Assembly: GCF_000003815.2 (NCBI RefSeq)
Contig: NC_049979.1
Span: forward strand, 33,443,506 to 33,507,505
Direction of reading: 5' to 3'
Length of the DNA: 64,000 nt
Source of the DNA: Branchiostoma floridae
Taxonomy: Eukaryota; Chordata; Leptocardii; Amphioxiformes; Branchiostomatidae
Positions 56,301-64,000 of this stretch are shown in pieces; within the stretch, counting starts at the first letter, position 1; each line of letters opens with the position of its first letter. The translations under genes and the position numbers were made by a program. Below the pieces are notes generated by a model that had not been told where the DNA came from, did not search any database, and saw only the letters and a list, made by a program, of their open reading frames with translations.

Positions 56301-59300
56301 AATAAGACGATATGAAGACCAATGAATAGGGCTGTTCGTTAACTTGGCTTTCTTATGCAACTTGTCTCTCTGGTGCATTAAGCGTCTAATGTCAGGTGAA
56401 ATCCAAGGTTTGTCACGAGGTCTAACGAGAATGTCCTTATGAGGCACACTTTTAATTTTGGCTTCCAAAATCAGTTCCATCAACTTCTTGCTAGCTTCTT
56501 CAACAGTATCACAATAGAAAACTTCATGCCATATTGGCTCAGACGAGAAGAGTGCCAGCAAGCTGTGATCGGTTTTGGAATAATCCCAGATGGTACGGAC
56601 ATAAGGACGAGGGGGCCTGAGTGACAAGTTAATAGTAGCGACAATAGGGCTATGGTGGCATCCGGAGAGGGGAGATAACACAGAGGTAGACTTGATAAGT
56701 TTTTCTCGTTGATGAATAGAAGGTCAATCAGGGAGGGAGACCGTGACAAATCGCACGTTGGCTCCTTTATCACCTGTGTGAGATTTAACATTTTAGAAGC
56801 TTGCAATAGTTTTGTGCCGACCGAAGTGATTGGGTCATGGGCCCACCATGCCTCGTGTTTGGCATTAAAGTCACCTGTGACAATGATGCCATCGTGTTGA
56901 GAGGATTCAGCTGTGAATACTGAGTCACTAAACAAGTCAACAAATTCATCAACAGTTTTGGAATCCTGGCCAGGTGGCCGGTAGTAGACAGAAAAGAGTA
57001 AACGGCTGCGTCCTACAAAGAGTTCAAGCCAAATGCATTCGACAGACGGTGATTCCAGATCTAAGCGTCGCTTGTACGCTATCTGGTCAGATATGTAAAT
57101 GAGGACACCGCCACCATGCCTATTTCTGTCACGACGGACTGGCAACTGAAAACCGTCAAGAGAAATTGCAAAAGAATCAACAGGATCTCCCAACCAAGTT
57201 TCTGATACAGCAATAACATCGAGGTTGAGTCTAACAGCTAGGGCAGATAGTTCGTCCATCTTAGTGCCAGCCAGTAAGGCATTGCAGCAAGAGTCAACCC
57301 TGTGTGGTAGGGTGGAAACTGCAAATTGTACCAGATGCACACGGACTTGGTTTTCTATAGCCAGGTAAAACTCATGACCAAAGCCAGATTGTTCTCCGTC
57401 TGTACTTACCGCGTTCAAGCACTGCGAGTTGCAGAATCCTGCTGATGTAAACTCGGGGACACGTGGAGGGACGACGTGGTACTTGTTCACCAGCACCCCC
57501 ACCTCTAAGGTTCCCAGGTCATTGTCCCTCAGCTCGGGCGTGTATGTCAGTCTGATGCCTGAACTGTCCTGGATACCTGTGTGCGCGGGGGGTAACATAT
57601 AATGTTACCTTGACGAATTCTCGGAAAATATTTATCTGGGAAAAATTAAGCAGTCGTCGCACATATTTTTCTTAACGTGCTAGACTAAGTGATCATTCTA
57701 ATGAGGAAGGTAATCTATCATGTCACGTTTCAAGGAGGTTTCAATCAGAATGTATAGTCCATTGAGGTCAAGGATTAGATTACATTTTTGTCCAGCAAAT
57801 GCCTCATCTGACTCTTACAAGTCAGAAAGGTAGTTGCTTGACCAAAAGTAAAGTTTATGGGGTTCATAGATGGCCAGGAATATAGCAGTGATTTTTGCAA
57901 TTATTACATCGATTAAAACAAACAACGTGCATCATCGTGCAACTGAGTGCAGACGACATGCGAAACTACATACGAATGCGGCAAAGGGAAAATAGAGATA
58001 CAGATGCAAACACTCATCACATCTGACAAAAACAATACTCTGTCATCGGAGGTTACCCTCCGGTCACAGAGTAACAATGGACCATAAAGGAGAAGCCATA
58101 CCCTTCACGAATACTACATGTGAACGAGCGTTGCCGAAGGCTTCTCAGTGAAACAAGAAATAAAAATAAATGTGATCCGGAAAGGTTTTGAAGCAGTCAT
58201 CGATTTCCAAACTTCTATGGAAAACTCTGACCTGAAGTCAACAGAGGGTTGTCGTAGTGCATCTCCATCAGTACGTAACCACTGTCGTCTTCGTCACCGA
58301 TGGGATAACCAACATGCTCGGGGTAAACCTGATCCTGGAGACCAAAAAGAAGTGATCATGACTTGTTAAAAACAGCTGCAGTGAGAAACGCTACCTACAC
58401 GGATGTGCAGAGAAAAAGTACGAACGTTATGTGATACGCACGAATCTTATATGATACGCATTCTTTTACGTAAACCTCCGTAGCGGTCCGCCGGCTTCTG
58501 TATGTGTATCTGTATCTACATGTGTATAGTCGGTATAAATGGCGTAACACACCAGCTTCGCAGGCATTCGGCGCGTCAGCAGCTTGTTATATTAAGCTGA
58601 AGGACCTGTCACGCTTAATTTGCAAGTATTCTTTAAAACTATCCACCGAAGATGCTCCTACGTTTGCATAAAAAGACTGCGTAACTCATGTGTGAGATTC
58701 GTGCGGATCACATAAGGTTCGTTAACGTTTTCGCATGGTGCGTTTTTTTATAAGATTCGTACTGCAAATTCGAGCGAATACTTATTCAGCATCCCTTCAT
58801 CTATTATATCGGACCACATGGAGTTCAAACTTGTTCCTACCCCAGAGCCGATGGCCCATGCCACAAGGATGCTTCCCTGATAACACTCCCTCCAGTCGCT
58901 GGGCATGTTGGGAGTATAGCACTCATGTCCCGGATGTCCCTCTGGCATGATGGTCATGTTCGGGTTCTTCTTACAGGTGTAGACCAGCAAATGGTGAACC
59001 GTACCTTCGTTCCCAGGTTGAACGATTGCTTCAGCCTAAAGTTAAAGAGAGAGAGAGAGGAGAGAGGGGGGGAGAGAGGGAGGGAGAGAGAAGGGGAGAG
59101 AAGAGAGAAAGAGAGAGAGAAAGAGAGAGAAAGAGAGAGAAAGAGAGAGAAAGAGAGAGGGGAAGGAGAGAAGAGAGAAAGAGAGAGGAGAAAGAGGGGG
59201 AGAGGACAGAAAGAGAGAGGGGGACGGAGAGAGAAGAGAAAGAAAGAGAAAGAGGGGCAGGGGAGAAATGGAGGGAGAGAGAGGAGAGAAAAAGAGAGGG

Positions 59301-62300
59301 AGAGAGAGGAGAGAAAGAGAGAGGGGAGAGAGAGGGAGGGATAGAGAAGGAGAGAAAGAGAGAAAGAGAGAGGGGGAAGGAGATTAAGAGAGAGAAAGAG
59401 AGAGGGGCAGGGGAGAAAGAGGGAGTGAGAGAGAGGAGAGAGAGGATAGAAAGAGAGGGAGGGAGAGAGATAGGAGAGAAAGAGAGAGGGGAGGGGAGAG
59501 AGAGGGAGGGAAATAAATGAACTCTTTTTTGACACAGCGACTTTCGTAAGGTTTATAAACTACTTACTGCATATATAAACACACACATATAAATATCTAT
59601 CGATAGGAATAAGTCAACATATTGAGTCTAGCGTGGCATTTTCACTATCGTTCTGCGGTATAAACATTCTTTGGTAGTGGGCAAATAATGTTGTTAAATT
59701 TATCTATCGAATAGAAAGTAGGAAATTCTTTAGAGCAAGCGGAAAGAAATGTGCACAGCCTTGTGTGTTTATCATTAATGCTAGTTCACCTTTATCCGCG
59801 GGGTAACCTATATCCGTTGCTTTAAAAAACAGCGTTTTAGGGCTATCATGCGAAATGTGAGTTCAAACTGCTATATTTTGAAAATATTACAATTCGAAAC
59901 AACCGTCCGACGACTTGATATACATAAATGTGCTGTTTTGAAAAACAACGGATATAAGTTACCCCACAGATAAAGGTGAACTAGCGTTATCACACGCCCG
60001 TACCTTTATAACGTGGTGTTTGCCGCCCAGCTTAGGCATCTCAAACACATGGCACCAGTACGTCGTGTCTTGATTAGGAATTGTGACCTGGTGACATGTA
60101 AATTATAAAGTTGTAAAGTTACAAGATATTAAGTGTAACAGTCACACATTCAATAACATGCTGGTACCCTAGTTCCATGTGTATCTCCTTTACGGTTAAA
60201 ATCCTAAAGTTATATCAGATAGAAAAATTAATGGTTATATTTTTGACTATCAAGCGTTAGCTATGTCGTGTCAAAGATATTGCATGGGATGGTGACTGCT
60301 ACTGTGCACTGGTTACAGCTCTAATTTCTACAATGTTTTGATTGTAATTAACTGTGTAATATGTGGTGAGTTGACAATTAAGTTGAAGTATCAATTTGAC
60401 TATTGTAAGCAAATGATACTTTTATTCAGTTTTACCACATTTCTGGAAGGATTGACATAACAGGTGAATATCACAATTGCAAGATGTCAACCCGGAGACC
60501 AGACTGTAAGGTTTGATCCACTCATGCCGGGAAGGACCCCTACTCTTTTCAATAAGTGCGGTGGGTGCTCGAGGTGTGGCTCTCCCCGAACAAGTACGGG
60601 ACCTCCATTTAACATCGTATCCGAGGAATGGCCCTAGCCTAAGCCATGTACTCATTTTTCACCTGAGTGAAGTTAGGAAAGTGCCTTTCCCAAGGACACA
60701 AGACACACCTCTTGGGCCTGAGCCCAAAGCGCTGCCGATTACGATCTTTGAAGATTGTTTAGACTTACGCAGAATTTATCTATTCTCCAAGCAGAGGTTG
60801 GTTCACGGGGATTAGATAGTAGTGGCCTGGATTTTTACCTGCTCGCTTCCCTCCCAGTGTATCAAGAATTTTAATTTTGATTTGAGTTTTCATCGCATGA
60901 ATGTCAGACATGATGGCATGAATGTTAGGACTGTTTGTCTTTCGAAGATGACAGTAAAGTGAAAGAAGATAAACCTTACATTGTTCATGAGGAGATCAAC
61001 TGTGTAGGCTGTTCCTACTGAACTTGTCTGGTCCGGGATGATCCTCTCCAGAAGAAGTGTAGCCCTGGCCCCCTTGTTGGGCCCATGGTAGGTCGGGCCG
61101 TTCACCCCAGACTCGTCTTCAGGGTCCTCGTCATGCCACGCCCATATCACCCGCAAGGTGTCGTCCTGGATACGGCAAACATTCGTCGACATGTATGTAT
61201 CAACACATCTATCTACTCACGGTACTACTATCCTCCTGGTACGGCAAACATTTGTCGACACGTATGTTATCGGGGTGGGTATTGGTACGATGTAACATAA
61301 CAGGTACAAAACCGAGTTTTCTTGTTGGACCGATCCAGAAAAACCGGACCTGAAAAAAATCAGTGAACCGGATGTTGGACAGATTCGAAAATGAACATAT
61401 CAATCCGGCTGGCGTTCACGTGTTTTGAGGCTTACAGGTCCAAGAAAATAACAAGAGCGAAGTAGAGGTGATTGTCATTTTTACCAAGTTTCTACAGGGA
61501 AACTTGGTCTAAAACAGAGCCAGTTAGTTTTGTTTACATGAAGATAGGATCCTTTAAAAACGCCAATGGACGTCGGACACTGCATCAAACAGAATCCTTT
61601 GTAGTGAAATGGACCATTGTTTTGAGTATAGCCCATTCACAAAATTTTCACAGATAGGTTCAGGTTCGGACCTGGACCTGATCCTCTGGAACTGGACCGT
61701 CGCTGCACCTGAATTTTTCTGTACCGGTACCAACCCCTAGTATGTAACATTACTAACTCGGTATCTATTCACAATTCTACTATCGACACATAGCAATTTG
61801 CGAAGCTATTTCTCCCACAATGACATCAGTAACGTTACGTACGTTGATGACGCGATCCCTCTCGTCACATGTCGTCAGTTTCCTGTTGAACCTCAGGACG
61901 GTGTGAGTCCCGTTCTCGTACCCAGACACCAGCTCCCAGTCCTGACTCTCGTCCACAGAGGGTTCTGCCTTGGCGTCGGCATACCGGTCCTGCAATGGTA
62001 TATAGTATGTTACAACTAACAGGGAAGCTTGAGAGCAGAATGGTGTTTTGATATTCCTCTCTTTTCTGTTCAACTGTTCGTTTATTTTTGGTCACTCGTG
62101 AACACGCATGTGTTAACATGTACACTAATAGCAACAGTGGCCCATGGCTAGTCGGGCCTAGTACGGTTAAGGCGGAATCTCACTGCACTTGCGTCAAGCT
62201 TGCGCCATTGCGGGGTTCGTTCTCTGTGTCAATGTTTTGTTATTTTCACCGATTTTTTTAATTATTTAGATATTGCGTAATACGTAAAAGTATGACATAG

Positions 62301-63600
62301 AAGACGACAAACTACACAAAAAGTAAGAGAATTCGTTCTTTATCTCTGAAATTCGTCTAGTATCTTTCGAACTCCGCAGTGACGCAAGCGTGACGCAAGT
62401 GCAGTGAGATACCACCTTACGCTCCAGTGATTTTATTGTTTGTGACCTGTAAAATTTTGATGTATTCAAAGCTGTGACAGTTCATTGACCCTTATCTGCG
62501 TGGAATAAATGACTAACTGACGATACTATTTGTATTTGTATTTGTAACGGCAGAGAAAATAAACCTACAGAACTTTGACCAGGCCAGGGTGTTTGACAGG
62601 GGAGGCGGAATGTGTGCTTTAACATGTCATATCTGGCTCAAGTCAACCATTTCAAATCCCTGTAACCAGTTATAAAGTCATATTTTTCTGGATATATTTC
62701 GCTCATATTTAGCTATATAGGCACAACAGGTTCCTTGCCGGTAGTTGACGAATAGTCTTCAATCAATACGACCAATGAATAACTACAAAACGCAGGAAAT
62801 CGTACACAATACTATTAAGGGTCATAAAAAGCAAATGTTTCGGACTTTATTTCGCCTAGAGTGCTGTGAGATTTAATTATTCGGCCAATCCTCCCTAGAA
62901 AAAACCTAAAACTATCTGTATCTGTATAGCTGGTATAACCGCCCTTCGGTGTAACACACCAGCGTAACACACTTTCTGTATCCATATAGCTGGTATAACC
63001 GTCTTTCGGCGTAACACACCAGCTTCGCAGGCACGCGGTGCGGCAGTAGCTGGTTACCAGTATATTACACCGAAAGACCCGTCACACCTAACTTTTGCAT
63101 ATCTATCTCTCTTTTGCATATATATCTAGTTTTAAGAAGTGTTCTTTAAAACTACATGACATATCTAGCTCAAGTAAACCTCTATAAAAGGGCAAAGTGC
63201 AAATACCAAACCTAGGTTACTAGCGTGTCATCATTATGTGAACTGCTGAAATGCCTCGATAGTCGTTTCGCATGAGGAGATAGATGCAACACCTGGTAGC
63301 TATCGGTGGGGTACGTACCGTTAGGTGCGCGGTCCCGTCTTTAACCCATCCGATGACGATATCGGATCCCGGCATGCCTCCGTTCGGGGACAGACCCAAC
63401 CCGACCCATCCTGTCGTCTGCACGTGGGCTTCGAACTCAATCTTCTCCTCATCAAACTTCCAGAACAAATGAAACTTATCCTCCTCGTCTAGAGCCTCGT
63501 GGTGAGTAAAATCACCGGATCCTATAGCTAAAGCCTGCCCCCCATGATTGGGGACTAAGGCCAAAACTATAACACAAAAACTCTGGAAGATTCTAGCCAT
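47325..63600 (-). CDS. MOXD1-like: DBH-like (MOXD1-like) copper monooxygenase, copy B, 12 exons
   Basis: Minus-strand exons: 63600-63319, 61989-61843, 61165-60980, 60087-60004, 59035-58841, 58334-58232, 57576-57410, 52470-52285, 51399-51340, 50597-50464, 48116-47933, 47507-47325. They join to 636 residues with the same phases as copy A. Exon 4 is one codon shorter and exon 11 two codons longer. Six of 94 residues differ in exon 1. The signal peptide, DOMON (WVGLGLSPNGGMPGSD) and both copper domains are present. The ligands are conserved: HH at 247-248 (VHHLLVYTC), H324, H405/H407 and M479. No stop or frameshift was seen, so both paralogues look functional. Intron 7 is about 4.9 kb because of nested transposons, and intron 10 carries a 1.76-kb element; intron 1 is 1.3 kb against 5.4 kb in copy A. 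The gene faces copy A tail to tail. Function as for copy A: secretory-pathway copper monooxygenase, substrate unknown. Confidence 0.93.
48661..50424. mobile_element. 1.76-kb DNA transposon with 8-bp target duplication, intron 10 of B
   Basis: Flanks GCTGAGAC (48653-48660) and GTTGAGAC (50425-50432) are 8-bp duplicates with one change. In arm A the site is single (GTCTCAAC at about 40699). The terminal repeats read CGGTGTACCGAAAGTGCG and, at the other end in reverse, GGGTCTACCGAAAGTGCG. Both subterminal regions (48661-48915; 50140-50424) are packed with CGAAAAGGAACG repeats in both directions. No transposase is recognised. The 8-bp duplication fits hAT-like elements. Confidence 0.85.
51726..51847. 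mobile_element. 122-bp MITE with TACCCCGTCAC perfect ends
   Basis: TACCCCGTCAC and GTGACGGGGTA are exact inverted repeats with TA at the borders. The inner sequence (GCCTCCTCGTAATTTAGAGC) is shared with 911-1036. Confidence 0.85.
52011..52256 (-). mobile_element. 5S-rRNA-derived SINE (SINE3-like) with GGATAA target duplication
   Basis: The minus strand begins CGTTGGTACATCCGATC, then CTCGGAAGTTAAGCAACG (5S box A-like, 52214-52226) and CTTGGATGGGGGACC (5S box C-like, 52184-52197). A non-5S body and a (TTATTA)n-like tail follow. GGATAA flanks it at 52005-52010 and 52257-52262 within the MITE. The internal promoter order is that of 5S rRNA genes, but the 3' half is unrelated, so this is a SINE, not a 5S gene. 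Confidence 0.8.
53721..54647. mobile_element. 927-bp DNA transposon (CACTCG ends, TGTA duplication) inside the LINE
   Basis: TGTA at 53717-53720 and 54648-54651 flank it. The ends CACTCGTTCTCATTGAAATG and (reverse) GGCTCGTTCTCATTTTAATG are inverted repeats of about 28 bases. It splits the LINE frame at a point where the two halves agree in phase once one TGTA copy is counted. No transposase is seen. A 4-bp duplication with CAC ends suggests a Chapaev/CACTA-like relative, which is tentative. Confidence 0.85.
53889..53920. repeat. Perfect 32-bp palindrome and recurring GGTAACGTTTGTTACA
   Basis: TGTAACAAACGTTACC meets its exact complement. The half-site GGTAACGTTTGTTACA recurs at 54065-54080 and 54249-54264 in the same element. 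It is probably a transposase binding motif or hairpin. Confidence 0.85.
58375..58770. mobile_element. Foldback element, intron 5 of copy B
   Basis: It shares ATGTGATACGCACGAATC, CGTAAACCTCCGTAGCGG, AACACACCAGCTTCGCAGGC and GCGTTTTTTTATAAGATTCG with the element at 35425-35880, in reverse. Confidence 0.75.
59041..59515 (+). repeat. (GA)n-rich tract of 475 bp: polypyrimidine tract of copy B exon 5
   Basis: The tract is almost pure purine on the plus strand (GAGAGA, GGGAGA) and directly abuts the minus-strand acceptor (CTTTAG then GCTGAAGC). It is three times the length of the copy A tract. Confidence 0.9.
59780..59990. mobile_element. MITE family M, copy 5, intron 4 of B
   Basis: GCTAGTTCACCTTTATCCGC, GGTAACCTATATCCGTTGC and their complements at the right (CAACGGATATAAGTTACCCC, GATAAAGGTGAACTAGCG). 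It is not at the same place as any arm A copy. Confidence 0.85.
60419..60745 (-). mobile_element. tRNA-derived SINE, intron 3 of copy B
   Basis: On the minus strand: GATCGTAATCGGCAGCGC, CTTGGGAAAGGCACTTTCC, GTCTCCGGGTTGACATCTTG. It corresponds to 31440-31795, and the box B region is deleted here. Confidence 0.75.
62164..62427. mobile_element. MITE with TCTCACTGCACTTGCGTCA ends, intron 1 of B
   Basis: GGAATCTCACTGCACTTGCG, GCTTGCGCCATTGCGGGGTT pair with AACTCCGCAGTGACGCAAGC, GACGCAAGTGCAGTGAGATA over about 50 bases. Confidence 0.85.
62925..63160 (+). repeat. Dispersed repeat with tandem AGCTGGTATAACCG units
   Basis: TATAGCTGGTATAACCGCCC and TATAGCTGGTATAACCGTCT stand about 60 bases apart. 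Then AACACACCAGCTTCGCAGGC, GTAGCTGGTTACCAGTAT and a tail TAAGAAGTGTTCTTTAAAAC. Related segments form the middle of the foldback elements at 35550-35760 and 58490-58650. Confidence 0.7.
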
Positions 63601-64000
63601 ACTGACTGCTGTACTACTGCTGTACTGCTTGGTCAGTTATGTAAGAAATATTTGATGTATGACGTATGCGTTTCCAAAGCAACAGGTCATGTCAGGATGA
63701 TTGACAGTGAGGGCCCTGGGATAGCCATACAGGGAGATGGAACAATGAGTCATGATACTGAATCATGATGACGCACAAGCACAAACAGACGAACTTAGTG
63801 TTATTTTGAAACTTTTAAGTGTGTACAATGCACTCTGTACTAAGAATGGCTGATCGCAAACAAAGTAAAACAGTTTTAAATGAAATATATAAAGCTAAAT
63901 CAAGTTAAGGTGTTCGTCCTGGGATTTTTTTCATAAAGCGACGGGGCGGTAAATTAAGAAAAATTGAAAATGTCTAGAGTAAAGGTGGGGGCTCAAACAA

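Larger units (their letters stand above)
52965..57272 (-). mobile_element. 4.3-kb LINE with 11-bp target-site duplication
   Basis: AGTAAGGCATT flanks it at 52954-52964 and 57273-57283. On the minus strand it starts inside the endonuclease and ends in an A-rich tail (plus-strand T run 52965-52981). The arm A intron lacks it. It is itself interrupted by the DNA element at 53721-54647. Confidence 0.9.
53178..57272 (-). pseudogene. LINE ORF2: endonuclease and reverse transcriptase, decayed
   Basis: The endonuclease frame (57272-56700) has VSETWLGDP, GGGVLIYIS, YYRPPGQDS and GDFNAKHEAWW. A frameshift in an A run near 56700 moves to the reverse transcriptase frame (56681-54681): ANVVPIFKKGDPEDVSNYRP, YLDFSRAFDKVWH, AGVPQGSVLGPLLF, LFADDSSLVD (FADD at 55299-55288). 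A second frameshift is near 54770, then a 0.93-kb insertion. The C terminus (53710-53178) has a finger-like RLRIGTCSLNFSLYTR, SCSCGSRCESVVHYLLYCP. The domain order and C-terminal finger fit the Jockey/CR1 group. Its start is the truncation point at 57272. Confidence 0.85.
52545..57330. mobile_element. MITE of intron 7 (arm B), split by a LINE
   Basis: One part is 52545-52964 (GTTGACTCTCGCCAGGGCAA to GGGTTGATGTAGTAAGGCAT) and the other end is 57273-57330 (GGCATTGCAGCAAGAGTCAA). Together they equal the intact MITE at 38075-38560 in arm A. Confidence 0.8.
45836..64000 (-). repeat. Right arm of the large inverted duplication
   Basis: This is the reverse complement partner of 24146-43118. It carries monooxygenase copy B and continues to the right edge (CTCAAACAA at 63992-64000 pairs with 24146), so the arm extends beyond the window. 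Confidence 0.9.

Noticed and set aside
58925-59535. Long open frames of Arg-Glu or Ser-Leu repeats on both strands
   Set aside because: They are translations of the (GA)n tract at 59041-59515, which has no stops in several frames. The same applies to frames at 34919-35272.

Overview
The window looks like chordate nuclear DNA, most probably a lancelet (Branchiostoma). This rests on short exons with GT-AG introns, a DOMON plus copper type II monooxygenase gene of the MOXD1/DBH family, a type II membrane protein with NPxY-like motifs, and a very dense load of LINE, SINE and MITE families. No species can be proved from the sequence alone. One 100-N assembly gap lies at 5380-5479.

Left part (1 to about 24 kb). 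A palindromic mobile element of about 2 kb fills 1-1993. It is followed by a minus-strand gene with a Rab11-FIP-like C2 domain that carries an in-frame TAG (3147-5379), simple repeats, a minus-strand terminal exon with a hevein-like cysteine module (7648-7934) and a three-exon minus-strand membrane protein gene (9143-11163). Next come a young 5'-truncated LINE with a perfect 13-bp target-site duplication (12001-13783), a Harbinger-like transposase fragment (14568-14741), a four-unit satellite (about 18230-19130), a two-exon plus-strand Rab11-FIP-like gene (19770-20971), and a 1.8-kb element built from AGCGCT palindromes (21910-23701).

Right part (about 24 to 64 kb). This is one large inverted duplication. 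Each arm carries a complete 12-exon DBH-like monooxygenase (MOXD1-like) gene, and the two genes point tail to tail: copy A at 24488-42037 (+, 635 aa) and copy B at 63600-47325 (-, 636 aa). All exon phases fit, and the expected copper ligands are present in both copies. The arms are traceable from about 24146 to 43118 and from 45836 to the right edge. They meet around a 2.7-kb spacer that holds LINE fragments and a palindromic MITE.

The introns record the history after duplication. Some insertions are shared by both arms: a tRNA-type SINE in intron 3, a foldback element in intron 5, a MITE in intron 7, and a polypyrimidine microsatellite at the exon 5 acceptor. Others sit in one arm only. Arm A alone has a LINE tail with a 9-bp target-site duplication in intron 4 and several MITEs. 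Arm B alone has a three-deep nest in intron 7 (MITE, then a 4.3-kb LINE, then a DNA transposon with 4-bp TGTA target-site duplication), a 1.76-kb transposon with an 8-bp duplication in intron 10, and a 5S-rRNA-derived SINE inserted in a MITE in intron 8. The two genes are probably recent paralogues making secreted or membrane-anchored copper monooxygenases whose substrate cannot be read from sequence.
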